Positions 1 to 8,385 of a stretch of 64,000 nt of DNA are shown here, in pieces (the first letter of the stretch is position 1; each line of letters starts with the position of its first letter). The position numbers were made by a program, and so were the translations under genes. This stretch comes from Ancylobacter sp. Lp-2 (GTDB lineage: Bacteria; Pseudomonadota; Alphaproteobacteria; Rhizobiales; Xanthobacteraceae), in NCBI RefSeq assembly GCF_020523795.1, contig NZ_JAJALI010000004.1, positions 1-64,000 on the forward strand. Reading direction: 5' to 3'. The notes beneath the pieces were generated by a model. It saw nothing but the letters and a program-made list of their open reading frames with translations. It did not search any database and was not told the origin of the DNA.

Positions 1-63
1 ACGCGGAAGCCGGTGATAGACCAGCGCGCCCGAGCGCAGGTCGTCGGAAATGTAAGACGCCAT
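1..63 (-). CDS. maeB: NADP-dependent malic enzyme, N-terminal 21 codons only (partial)
   Basis: A minus-strand frame opens with ATG at 61-63 and runs off the left edge of the window. The visible N-terminus contains the stretch DDLRSGALVYHRLPR. This resembles the start of bacterial MaeB-type malic enzymes, where an 'ALxYHxxPRPGK' motif opens the catalytic part. Malic enzyme decarboxylates malate to pyruvate and makes NADPH. Only 21 residues are visible, so the call rests on this short motif; any other protein sharing that motif would look the same. The next gene starts at 233 on the other strand, so 64-232 would hold divergent promoters. Confidence 0.5.
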   Translation of the reverse strand, partial: MASYISDDLRSGALVYHRLPR

Positions 64-232
64 GGAAACAGTTCCCTACCCGGAAATTCTGGGCGGAGAA
101 TAGGCATTCCGGGCGGCGGTACAACGACTTTCCGAATTTGTAATGCTGGCCTTCCGACGGTTGGTTATGGTTTGACCTGCACCGGGGCGGGCACGGGTCT
201 GCCACGGAAAATCGCTTTCGGGTCACCGCCTC

Positions 233-2233
233 ATGCGCAAGACGTTTCTCATCGCCCTCGCGGCGCTCCTACTGGCGGTCGGCGCCGGCTATTTCGGGCT
301 GATCTTCTATGCCGACTACGCGGCGCGGCGGCAGATCGACACGCTCGTGGCCGCGCTGGCCGCCGACGGCATCACCGCCAGCCATGGAGCGGTCGATTTC
401 GACGTCTTCGAGCGCCGCCTCGACGTCAAGGATCTGGCGGTCGAAGCGCCCGGCCAGGGCAAGGTGCGAATCGCCGCCCTCACCGCCCGCGGGCTGGACC
501 AGCCGGCCGCCGACCGGGTCTCCGTCCGCGAGGTGGAGATCCGCGAGTTGGAGGCCGACGGCCCGCTGCCGCTGGCTCCCGACGTCACCGGCCGATTCGC
601 CGCGCCGCTGATCTCGCTCACCGATGTGGTCGGGCCGGCGCAGGTCGCCACCGCCGGCCAGCAGCCCTGGCCGCTGGTCCTCGCCATCGTCGAGGCGACT
701 CATATCGGCCGCATCGACATTCCCGCCTCCAGCACCTCCACCGTCACCGGCGAGGGACCGACGCGGGTGGAGACCGACGTCACCTATGGCCCGCTGACGC
801 TCGAGCGTTTCGAGGCCGGCAAGATCGCCCGCCTCGGGGTGGAATCGACCACCTTCCAGGTCGGCGGCACCCCGGCGGTGGCGGCGCAGGGCGAGATGGG
901 ACCGGTGGTGGCGGAAAATATCGACATTGTGCCGCTGCTGGTGCTGCTCGACCCGGAGCGCCGCCGCAAGGAGACCGAGTTCCGCACCGTCTATGGCAGC
1001 ATTCGCGCCGAGAAATACGGCTTCCGTGCCGAGAATGGCACCGCTGAGACATGGGCGGCGATGAAGGTGAACGACGTCGCGCTGCAACCCTCTGGGGTGC
1101 CGGCGGAAGACCTGCTCACCATCGGCCGCCGCGTCAGCGAGGTGGCGGCGCAGGGTCGCGAGCCGGCGCCGCAGGAAGTCGCCGATCTGCTCGTCGGCAT
1201 CGCCGGCGCCTATGACGCGCTGCGCATCGGCGGCGCCAGCTTCGAAGGACTGGAGGCCAAGGAGAAAGACGGCCCTACCGTCACCGTCAAAAGCATCGCC
1301 CTCGGCAAGCTGGACGGCGGGCGGCTCGACCTCATCGCCATCGAAGGACTGACCGGCAAGGAGACGGACGGCGCCAGCTTCCGCCTCGACCGGCTGGCAC
1401 TGGGCGGCCTCCATCCGGGCAACACGCTGCGCTTCGCCGCAGAGGTGGCGACCTCCCCGGCACGGATGCGGGAGCCGGCACAGCTGATGGCGCTCATCGG
1501 CATGTTCGGCAGCGTCGAGCTCGCCGGCCTCGAGGCGTCGGTCGTCGACAAGGGCGAGCCGGTGCGGCTCGACACGCTGTCGCTGTCCTGGGACGCCGCC
1601 GAGGGCGCGGTGCCGACCCGCCTTGCCTTCAAGCTGCGCGGCTCCGGCCCCACCGCCGGCCTGCCGCCGGGCAGTCCGGTGGCGCTGCTGGTGCCGGACG
1701 GCGTGTCGCGCGCCAGCCTGTCGGTCGACCTCGCCGCCCGCTGGAATCCCGGCGACAAGGCGGTCGTCGTCGAGCCGGTCTATGCCGAGATGTCGGATTC
1801 CTTCGCGCTGCACGGCAAGGCCCGGCTGGGCAATGTCGAGCCCGCCGCCTTCTCGCCGGACCCGACGGCGGCGCTCGGCGCGGCGATGACGGCGAATGTC
1901 GACATGGTCCAGCTGACGCTGACCGATTCCGGCATCTACGACCAGAAGCTCGCCGAGGCGGCGCGCGAGCAGGGCGTGCCGCCGGAAATGCTGCGCCAGC
2001 TGTTCGCCGGCTTCGCGGAAATGCTGCTCGGCCCGGTGGTCGGCGATCGGCCGGACCTCGATCCGGCCGTGCAGGCCCTGGTCGCCTTCCTGCAGAAGCC
2101 GATGGGCACGCTGTCGCTGCGCGTCACCCCGCGCGGGCCGACGTTGCCTCTGCTGACCGCGGTCGAGGCGCTGCGCAACGACCCGACCAGCCTGCTCGAC
2201 CAGGTCAATATCCAGGTGGTGGACAATCCGTAG
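233..2233 (+). CDS. Large exported or membrane-anchored protein of unknown function (AsmA/YdgA-like layout)
   Basis: The 666-residue product begins with a basic N-terminus and one hydrophobic segment (about residues 4-28). It then runs as one long, mostly beta-prone, alanine- and leucine-rich periplasmic domain with no catalytic motif I can name. An early stretch around residues 45-75 (ASHGAVDFDVFERRLDVKDL) is typical of proteins whose N-terminus is anchored in the inner membrane and whose repeated 'xxLxLxxLxV' strands face the periplasm, as in AsmA- or DUF945/YdgA-type proteins. I cannot assign it firmly to either family. It stands alone, with aspS and its neighbours on the opposite strand downstream. 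Such proteins often act in envelope lipid or protein assembly, but nothing here proves that role. Confidence 0.75.
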   Translation: MRKTFLIALAALLLAVGAGYFGLIFYADYAARRQIDTLVAALAADGITASHGAVDFDVFERRLDVKDLAVEAPGQGKVRIAALTARGLDQPAADRVSVREVEIRELEADGPLPLAPDVTGRFAAPLISLTDVVGPAQVATAGQQPWPLVLAIVEATHIGRIDIPASSTSTVTGEGPTRVETDVTYGPLTLERFEAGKIARLGVESTTFQVGGTPAVAAQGEMGPVVAENIDIVPLLVLLDPERRRKETEFRTVYGSIRAEKYGFRAENGTAETWAAMKVNDVALQPSGVPAEDLLTIGRRVSEVAAQGREPAPQEVADLLVGIAGAYDALRIGGASFEGLEAKEKDGPTVTVKSIALGKLDGGRLDLIAIEGLTGKETDGASFRLDRLALGGLHPGNTLRFAAEVATSPARMREPAQLMALIGMFGSVELAGLEASVVDKGEPVRLDTLSLSWDAAEGAVPTRLAFKLRGSGPTAGLPPGSPVALLVPDGVSRASLSVDLAARWNPGDKAVVVEPVYAEMSDSFALHGKARLGNVEPAAFSPDPTAALGAAMTANVDMVQLTLTDSGIYDQKLAEAAREQGVPPEMLRQLFAGFAEMLLGPVVGDRPDLDPAVQALVAFLQKPMGTLSLRVTPRGPTLPLLTAVEALRNDPTSLLDQVNIQVVDNP

Positions 2234-2395
2234 CAGCGGCGGACGGCACGGCCGGTCCGGCGGTGCCGTCACATCGTCCGGGGCCGGCCGTCGGCCGGAG
2301 GAGAGTGACTGCCGGAGCCGATGGCGACCGTCGGAAGTCGGCCATCCGACAGCCGCACGCGGCGACGGCGGCGCAGCGGATCACGGCGCACCGGA

Positions 2396-2836
2396 TCATG
2401 GTGCGGCGGGAATGGCGCAATCCTCATCCGTCTGGTCGCCGGATTGCTGGCCGCAGGCCAGATAGGCCTGCAGGTCGGTGACGCGCTTCTGCGTCAGATC
2501 GGTGGCGCAGATGTTGAAATTCATCGGGTTGATACTGCCGCCCGCCGTGCGAACCGTCGACAGCGCGCACTCGGCATCGCGAAAGGCGACCCATTTCTTC
2601 TGGGCGTCGACAAGCAGCTTCCGGGTCGTATCGTCGCCCTTCAGGCGCGCCTGCATGTCCTTGTAGCGCTTGTTCAGCTGGTCATCGACGAGCTTCAGAT
2701 CATCCACCGAACAGGCGGTCAGCGCGGCCTGGCTCTGCGCCCTGTCGTAGCAGGCCTGATCCGCGTGAGCGGCTGGCGACGACGCGAACGCCGCGAATCC
2801 CAGCAGTGTGGCACGGCAGACGGAGGAAGGGCGCAT
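2396..2836 (-). CDS. LprI/DUF1311 family exported protein
   Basis: The product has 146 residues. It starts with a signal peptide ending near SSPAAHADQ, followed by a small cysteine-bearing helical domain with the pattern ACYDRAQSQAALTAC and later KKWVAFRDAECAL. That pattern is characteristic of DUF1311 (lysozyme inhibitor LprI N-terminal-like) proteins. I chose the ATG at 2836 because AGGAG lies a few bases upstream and it places the signal peptide at the N-terminus; a longer frame from 2905 would bury it. LprI-type proteins sit in the periplasm and some inhibit lysozyme. The substrate here is unknown. Confidence 0.8.
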   Translation of the reverse strand: MRPSSVCRATLLGFAAFASSPAAHADQACYDRAQSQAALTACSVDDLKLVDDQLNKRYKDMQARLKGDDTTRKLLVDAQKKWVAFRDAECALSTVRTAGGSINPMNFNICATDLTQKRVTDLQAYLACGQQSGDQTDEDCAIPAAP

Positions 2837-2993
2837 CTCGCTCTCCTGTGGCGGCTCCGAAACGAAGCGTGCGGCAACCAGCCTGCACGCCGCGCGAGGA
2901 ACCACAAGAGCCCGCCCCGCATCCGGGAGGCGGCGCCACGGCCGCCTTCCGAAGGGGGCGGTTACACGCGTCGGCGCGGCGCGTGCCCCGGCC

Positions 2994-4766
2994 TCACTTC
3001 TCCGGCGCGTTGACGCGGATGTGCAGCTCGCGCAGCTGCTTCGGCGTCGCCGCCGAGGGCGCGCCCATCAGGATGTCCTGCGCCTGCTGGTTCATCGGGA
3101 AGATGGAGATCTCGCGCAGGTTCGATACGCCGCACAGCAGCATGACGATGCGGTCGACGCCGGCCGCCATGCCGCCATGCGGCGGCGCGCCGTACTGGAA
3201 GGCGCGGTACATACCGCCGAAGCGCTCCTTCACCGTCTCCTCGTCATAGCCGGCGAGTTCGAACGCCTTCACCATCGCCTCGGGGCGATGATTGCGGATG
3301 CCGCCGGAGGCGATCTCGTAGCCGTTGCAGGCGATGTCGTACTGGAACGCCTTGATGGTCAGCGGGTCCTGGTTCTTCAGCGCCTCAAGCCCGCCCTGCG
3401 GCATGGAGAACGGGTTGTGCGAGAAGTCGACCTTCTTCTCCTCCTCGCTCCACTCGTAGAACGGGAAGTCGACGATCCAGGCCAGCTCGAAGCGGTCGAA
3501 ATCGACCAGCTTCAGCTCCTCGCCCACCTTGGTGCGGGCGGCGCCGGCGAACTTGACGAACTTCTCCGGGTTGCCGGCGACGAAGAAGGCGGCATCGCCA
3601 TCCTTCAGCCCCAGCTGGTCGCGGATCGCGGCGGTGCGCTCTGGGCCGATATTGTTGGCGAGCGGGCCGGCACCTTCGCCACCCTCGCGCCACATGATGT
3701 AGCCGAGCCCCGGCTGGCCCTCGCCCTGCGCCCAGCTATTCATGCGGTCGCAGAAGGCGCGCGAGCCGCCGGTCGGGCCGGGGATCGCCCACACCTCGTT
3801 CTTCGGGTCTTCGAGCATCCGCGCGAACACCTTGAAGCCCGAACCGCGGAAATGCTCGGACACTTCCTGCATCTCCAGCGGGTTACGCAGGTCCGGCTTG
3901 TCGGTGCCGTATTTGCGCATCGACACCGCATAGGGGATGCGCGGCCAGCTCTTGGTGACCGGCTTGCCCTCGGCGAACTGCTCGAACACGCCGGTGATCA
4001 CCGGCTCGACGGCCGCGAACACGTCGTCCTGCTCGACGAAGCTCATCTCCAGGTCGAGCTGGTAGAACTCGCCCGGCAGGCGGTCGGCGCGCGGGTCCTC
4101 GTCGCGGAAGCAGGGGGCGATCTGGAAGTAGCGGTCGAAGCCGCTCATCATGATCAGTTGCTTGTATTGCTGCGGCGCCTGCGGCAGCGCGTAGAAGGTG
4201 CCGGGGTGGATGCGGCTCGGCACCAGGAAGTCGCGCGCGCCCTCCGGCGAGGAGGCGGTGAGGATCGGGGTCTGGAACTCGAAGAAGCCCTGCCCCTTCA
4301 TGCGGGTGCGCATGGCGTCGATGATGGCGCCGCGCGTCATGATGTTCTTGTGCAGCTTCTCGCGGCGCAGGTCGAGGAAGCGGTAGCGCAGCCGCGTCTC
4401 CTCCGGATAGTCGATGTCGCCGAACACCGGCAGCGGCAGCTCGGCGGACGGGCCGAGCACCTCGATCTCGGTGGCGTAGAGCTCGACCTCGCCGGTTGGC
4501 AGCTCGGCATTGGTGGTGCCCTCGGGGCGGTTGCGCACCCGGCCGTCGACGCGGATCACCCATTCGGCGCGCACGGTCTCGGCCAGCTTGAAGGCCGGGC
4601 TGTCGGGATCGACCACCACCTGCGTCAGGCCGTAATGGTCGCGCAGGTCGATGAACAGCACGCCGCCATGGTCGCGGATGCGATGGCACCAGCCGGAGAG
4701 CCGCGCAGTGGCGCCGACATCGCTGGCGCGAAGGGCCCCGCAGGTGTGCGAGCGATAGCGATGCAT
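2994..4766 (-). CDS. aspS: Aspartyl-tRNA synthetase, probably non-discriminating (Asp/Asn)
   Basis: This is a full-length bacterial class II AspRS of 590 residues. An N-terminal OB-fold anticodon-binding domain (about 1-110) is followed by the catalytic core with motif 2 ([10 protein letters not shown], 220-229), the bacterial GAD insertion and motif 3 (GVDR, 536-539). It loads aspartate on tRNA-Asp in the cytosol. Two anticodon-domain positions match non-discriminating AspRS: His33 in RDHGGV, and Gly83 in RPEGTTN where the E. coli enzyme has Lys. The enzyme therefore probably also makes Asp-tRNA-Asn, which GatCAB would amidate to Asn-tRNA-Asn. The upstream neighbour on the same strand is an MgtC-like gene 147 bp away. 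Confidence 0.97.
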   Translation of the reverse strand: MHRYRSHTCGALRASDVGATARLSGWCHRIRDHGGVLFIDLRDHYGLTQVVVDPDSPAFKLAETVRAEWVIRVDGRVRNRPEGTTNAELPTGEVELYATEIEVLGPSAELPLPVFGDIDYPEETRLRYRFLDLRREKLHKNIMTRGAIIDAMRTRMKGQGFFEFQTPILTASSPEGARDFLVPSRIHPGTFYALPQAPQQYKQLIMMSGFDRYFQIAPCFRDEDPRADRLPGEFYQLDLEMSFVEQDDVFAAVEPVITGVFEQFAEGKPVTKSWPRIPYAVSMRKYGTDKPDLRNPLEMQEVSEHFRGSGFKVFARMLEDPKNEVWAIPGPTGGSRAFCDRMNSWAQGEGQPGLGYIMWREGGEGAGPLANNIGPERTAAIRDQLGLKDGDAAFFVAGNPEKFVKFAGAARTKVGEELKLVDFDRFELAWIVDFPFYEWSEEEKKVDFSHNPFSMPQGGLEALKNQDPLTIKAFQYDIACNGYEIASGGIRNHRPEAMVKAFELAGYDEETVKERFGGMYRAFQYGAPPHGGMAAGVDRIVMLLCGVSNLREISIFPMNQQAQDILMGAPSAATPKQLRELHIRVNAPEK

Positions 4767-4913
4767 GGCGTAACCTCAAACCGGATCGGCGGACGAACAA
4801 GAACGCCCTGCGGCGCCGATCCCCGGCGCCATGGGCGGGCGGAGGGGTGCATGCAGGCGCACGGTTTGTCAATGTCCAAGGCGCGGTCCAAGGCACCGGG
4901 CGGCGCCTTCTGC

Positions 4914-5621
4914 CTACTCCGGCGGTGCGGTCGAGGTCCATTTGGCGGCGGAGATCTGCGGCGAGCGGCTGAACTCGCCGACCAGCCGCTCCACCCGCGC
5001 ATCTTCCTCGCGGCTGCTGAACACCATCGCTTCGACCTCGACGTCGCCGCTGCCCTCGATGAGATGGCTTTCCAGCGCCTGCAGGCGCAGCTCCTGCTTC
5101 TGGATGGCGGCGAGCAGCCGCGTGCGGGTCTCCGCCTCGTCCGGCGCCGTGCAGGTCAGCTCGATGATGTAGTAGCGCTCGACCTTCGGTTCGGGTGCCA
5201 GGCGCTCCAGCACCACGCTCAGCCGCGGCATGACGAGATTGATGAACACCACCAGCGCCGCGGTTTCCGCCGCCTCGATGGCGAAGCCGTAGCCGGCGAG
5301 CGCGCCCACCGCCCCGGTCGACCAGACGGTCGCCGCGCTCGACAGGCCGCGCACGCTCAGCCCGTCCCGCATGATGAGGCCGGCGCCGAGGAAGCCGATG
5401 CCGGTCACCACCTGCCCGCCGAGGCGCACATCGGTGGCATCGCCGATCAGCACCGCGAGCGAGGTGAAGGCCGCCGCGCCGAGCGCCACCAGCGCATGGG
5501 TGGTGAGCCCGACGAAGCGCTGGCGGAACTGCCGCTCCAGCCCGATCGCCGCGCCGAGCAGCGCCGCGACCAGCAGATTGGGGGCGATCGACAGTGCCGG
5601 GTAGCCGTTGGCGAACGACAT
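4914..5621 (-). CDS. MgtC/SapB family membrane protein
   Basis: A 235-residue protein with four to five hydrophobic helices in its first 140 residues and a soluble C-terminal domain with an ACT-like pattern (VERYYIIELTCTAPDEAETR). The N-terminal region has MgtC/SapB hallmarks: AALLGAAIGLERQ, the GLTTHALVALGAA segment and GIGFLGAGLIM. The family includes virulence and magnesium-stress proteins, but most members with a C-terminal domain have no proven role. AGGAG lies 10 bases before ATG 5621 and 7 bases before a GTG at 5624, so either could be the start. A longer ATG at 5645 contains the ribosome-binding sequence within its own codons and is unlikely. Confidence 0.88.
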   Translation of the reverse strand: MSFANGYPALSIAPNLLVAALLGAAIGLERQFRQRFVGLTTHALVALGAAAFTSLAVLIGDATDVRLGGQVVTGIGFLGAGLIMRDGLSVRGLSSAATVWSTGAVGALAGYGFAIEAAETAALVVFINLVMPRLSVVLERLAPEPKVERYYIIELTCTAPDEAETRTRLLAAIQKQELRLQALESHLIEGSGDVEVEAMVFSSREEDARVERLVGEFSRSPQISAAKWTSTAPPE

Positions 5622-5694
5622 CACGCCTTTGCTCCTCGCTTGCACGGCCGTGCATATGCCTCGCGGCAGGCTGGCGGCCGGGCCGCCGGCACGC

Positions 5695-6162
5695 TCACGG
5701 CAGGTAGGTCAGCGTCATCTCGGCGACGCCCAGCGCCAGCGAGGCGCCGAGATTACCCTCGACCGAAATCGGGTTGAGGGCGATCGACTTGTCGGTACCG
5801 ACCAGCGCGTTGGCTCCGACGCCGACGCCCAGCGCCACGTCGGCGGAGACGCCGGCATATTTGCCGGCGAGCGCGCCCGGCGCCACGCTCTTGGTCAGCG
5901 CCGCGACGCCCCAGGTCATCATGCCCGCGCCGGTGATGCCGAGATCGAGGCCGACCCGGCTGATGACGCCCTTATAGTTGGCATCCGGCCCGTTCACCGG
6001 CTTGAAGGTGCAGCTCAGTTCCTGCTTCGACGACACGATCATGCTGATCGAGGAGCCGACGCTGCACACCAGCACGCCGGCATCCACGCGTTCGGCCGCC
6101 GAGGCGGGCACGCTGGCGACGACTGCGGCGGCGAAGGAAAGAGCAAGAAGCGTCTTCGTCAT
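5695..6162 (-). CDS. DUF992 domain exported protein
   Basis: The 155-residue product carries a cleavable signal peptide (about residues 1-23, ending ASVPASAAE). A domain then begins [23 protein letters not shown] and contains the paired cysteines (C33 and C51 region) and glycine-rich ending ([21 protein letters not shown]) typical of DUF992, a family found almost only in Alphaproteobacteria. It is predicted to be periplasmic or secreted; its function is unknown. It is divergent from rnd, with about 140 bp between the two starts. Confidence 0.88.
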   Translation of the reverse strand: MTKTLLALSFAAAVVASVPASAAERVDAGVLVCSVGSSISMIVSSKQELSCTFKPVNGPDANYKGVISRVGLDLGITGAGMMTWGVAALTKSVAPGALAGKYAGVSADVALGVGVGANALVGTDKSIALNPISVEGNLGASLALGVAEMTLTYLP

Positions 6163-6302
6163 GGTCTATTCCTGTTGAGGGAGCGACCATCCGCCGGGCG
6201 CTCATGCCGGCGGACACTAGCGCCCGATGGTTAATGCTTTCGCTAGGTCATGGCGGATTCCCGGTCGTTTCCATCCGCTTAATCGGCTATGAAATTGCCA
6301 CT

Positions 6303-7463
6303 ATGGACATGATCACGACCACTGATTCCCTCGCCGCCGCGTGCGAACGCCTTTCCCGGCATCCCTTCGTCACCGTCGACACCGAGTTCCTGCGCGAAAG
6401 CACCTTCTGGCCGAAGCTGTGCGTGGTGCAGCTCGCCTCGACTGACGAGGCGGTGGTGGTCGACGCCATCGCCGAGGGCATCGATCTCGCGCCGCTGTTC
6501 GAGCTGATGGCGAACGAGCAGGTGCTGAAGGTGTTCCATGCCGGCCGGCAGGACATCGAGATCGTGTGGCATCTCGCCGGCATCATCCCGCACCCGGTGT
6601 TCGACACCCAGGTGGCGGCGATGGTGCTCGGCCATGGCGACAGCATTTCCTACGACCAGCTGGTGCAGCGCCTCACCGGCGCGGTGCTCGACAAGTCGCT
6701 GCGCTTCACCGACTGGTCGCGCCGGCCGCTCTCGGCCGCCCAGATCACCTATGCCGAGGCCGACGTCACCCATCTGCGCGACGTCTACCGCAAGCTCGAC
6801 GCCGATCTCGTCAAGCGCGGCCGCAGCGAATGGGTGACCGAGGAGATGGCGGTGCTCATCTCGCCGGACACCTATCGGCAGGAGCCGGAGCGGGCCTGGG
6901 AGCGGCTGCGCTCGCGGGTGCGCAAGCCGAAGGACCTCGCCGTGCTGATGGAGGTCGCCGCCTGGCGCGAGCGCGAGGCGCAGTCGCGCGACATTCCCCG
7001 CTCCCGCATCATCAAGGACGAGGTGCTCGGCGAGATCGCCGCCCAGCACCCGACCACGCCCGAGCGCCTCGCCGGCCTGCGTTCCATCCCCAAGGGCTTC
7101 GAGCGCTCGCGCACCGGCGAGCAACTGCTGGAGGCCGTGCGCGCCGGCCTCGCCCGCGACCCCAAGACCCTGCCCGAGATCGAGCGCGAGCGCCCGCTGT
7201 CCAACGGCGCCTCGGCGACGGTGGAGCTGCTGAAAGTGCTGCTGCGCATGACCTCCGAGCAGCACGGCGTCGCCGCCAAGGTGATCGCCACGGTGGACGA
7301 CCTCGAGCGCATCGCCGCCGACCACGAGCCGGCGGTGCCGGCGCTCAATGGCTGGCGGCGCGAACTGTTCGGCGAGAAGGCTCTGGCGCTGAAGGACGGT
7401 CGCCTTGCGCTGGCCATGCAGCGCGGCCGGGTCATCGCGCTGGAGCGGCCGGCGGCGGATTGA
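6303..7463 (+). CDS. rnd: Ribonuclease D
   Basis: A 386-residue 3'-5' exoribonuclease of the DEDDy family that trims the 3' ends of tRNA precursors. The exonuclease motifs are visible in order: ExoI VDTEFLRE, Exo[13 protein letters not shown] and Exo[12 protein letters not shown] with its tyrosine. They are followed by an HRDC-type helical domain (about residues 200-285) and a second helical region. I use the ATG at 6303 because it begins just before ExoI as in other RNase D proteins. An upstream in-frame ATG at 6204 would add a 33-residue tail unlike the family. The rnd-aspS and ppk-ppx neighbourhood is common in Hyphomicrobiales. Confidence 0.95.
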   Translation: MDMITTTDSLAAACERLSRHPFVTVDTEFLRESTFWPKLCVVQLASTDEAVVVDAIAEGIDLAPLFELMANEQVLKVFHAGRQDIEIVWHLAGIIPHPVFDTQVAAMVLGHGDSISYDQLVQRLTGAVLDKSLRFTDWSRRPLSAAQITYAEADVTHLRDVYRKLDADLVKRGRSEWVTEEMAVLISPDTYRQEPERAWERLRSRVRKPKDLAVLMEVAAWREREAQSRDIPRSRIIKDEVLGEIAAQHPTTPERLAGLRSIPKGFERSRTGEQLLEAVRAGLARDPKTLPEIERERPLSNGASATVELLKVLLRMTSEQHGVAAKVIATVDDLERIAADHEPAVPALNGWRRELFGEKALALKDGRLALAMQRGRVIALERPAAD

Positions 7464-7820
7464 GCCCGGAGCCGCCACAAAACGGCGGGGCTCGCCTCTC
7501 TGATCGTCCCGCCAGCCGCCTCCGTCGAGGCCAGTTCTAGGGCCGGACATCTCGGGATCGCCGAGCTCAGGCGGAAAGCCGAGCCTCACCGGAAACGGAC
7601 GGCATTCCGCCCGTCCCTTCCTGGCACGTCGCCCTCGACATCCCTCTGTCCCCTCCTGTCCAGACCGCACGGCCTCATCCCGAGGGGCGAGCCCGGCGAG
7701 CCTCGAAGGATGGGTCTCCGGACGTCGTCGCGCCTCCATCGCCGCGAGGTTCCCCTTGCGCCGTCGCGCCGGAGGCAAGGCCGCCGGGCCGGAACGACCG
7801 TGCCGCCGCCACTTGCGGCG
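7464..7820. other. Intergenic stretch between rnd and the broken conserved gene
   Basis: About 360 bp with no convincing gene. It lies between two convergent 3' ends and holds one palindromic intergenic repeat at 7676-7712, described separately. Reading frames here are GC-rich chance frames. Confidence 0.6.
7676..7712. repeat. Palindromic intergenic repeat, CATCC...GGATG family, copy 1
   Basis: The segment starts CATCCCGAGG and ends CCTCGAAGGATG, so its two ends are inverted repeats with one or two bulged bases and can fold into a long hairpin. The same design occurs at 20587-20627. Elements of this form are scattered between genes in many alphaproteobacterial genomes. Here it lies between two convergent 3' ends, where it could end transcription or protect mRNA ends. 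Confidence 0.6.
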
Positions 7821-8364
7821 TCAGCCGGCGGGCAACGACAATTGCGGGAAGGCGGCGACCATATCCTCGAAGGTGATCACCGCCCCGAATTTCGGCAGAT
7901 GCGGAGCGAATTTGCCGAGGCATCCCGACCCGCAAAGCAGAACGGTGGTCGCCGTCATGTGCGGCAGCACGGCCTTGGGCGGCGTGCGCGCCCAGCACGC
8001 GGCACGCGGCACGCAAGGCATAGTTTCCAGCCTGATCCTTGTCGGTCGGGAAACGATCCGCGGGAGGCTTCACCTCGAAATGGACAGCGAAGCGACCGCG
8101 CGGCAGGTCCTCGAAAACCGCGAGCAGGTCGGTCTCCTGGCCACGACATCCGGGACAGCGGCAGGCTTCGGTGAAATGGGATCTCCACCACGTCGTGGCG
8201 GTAGCCCCACGAGCCGCCCTCATCTCCTCGTGGAGAAGCCGCGCCCCCTCGGCCAGATGCCCGAACCGGGTCCGTCGCAAGACCCAGGCCTTGAAGGCAG
8301 AATCCGCCGCCAGCGTGTCGGCAACCGGCTGGGCATAGGCGAACTCTTTGTCGCCATACCCCAT
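7821..8364 (-). pseudogene. Conserved hypothetical gene frameshifted by a 7-bp tandem duplication
   Basis: The first 121 codons from ATG 8364 encode a well-formed domain with clustered cysteines (TEACRCPGCRGQETDLL) and a basic, acidic-rich middle (HFEVKPPADRFPTDKDQ). The remaining 57 codons, ending at TGA 7821, lie in another frame and are equally protein-like (KFAPHLPKFGAVITFED). At 8000-8013 the heptamer CGGCACG occurs twice in tandem, with a partial third copy at 7995-7999. Removing one heptamer joins the frames exactly into a 178-residue protein: 544 minus 7 bases is 179 codons including the stop. I recall the combined sequence only as an uncharacterised rhizobial protein type. It begins 21 bp after ppx and may be the last gene of that operon. 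Confidence 0.75.
7995..8013. repeat. 7-bp tandem duplication causing the frameshift
   Basis: The plus strand reads GCACG followed by two exact copies of CGGCACG. Read on the minus strand, with a single copy the codons are L-R-A-A-C-W and the downstream frame stays open to its natural stop. With two copies translation leaves the frame. Slipped-strand duplication is the simplest explanation. Confidence 0.85.
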
Positions 8365-8385
8365 CGGCCGCCCTCGCGTGTCTTC

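Noticed and set aside
2808-5777. Very long plus-strand open frame (989 codons) opposite aspS
   Set aside because: It lies over aspS and its neighbours and has a His/Arg/Ala-rich translation typical of antisense frames in GC-rich DNA. aspS explains the region fully.
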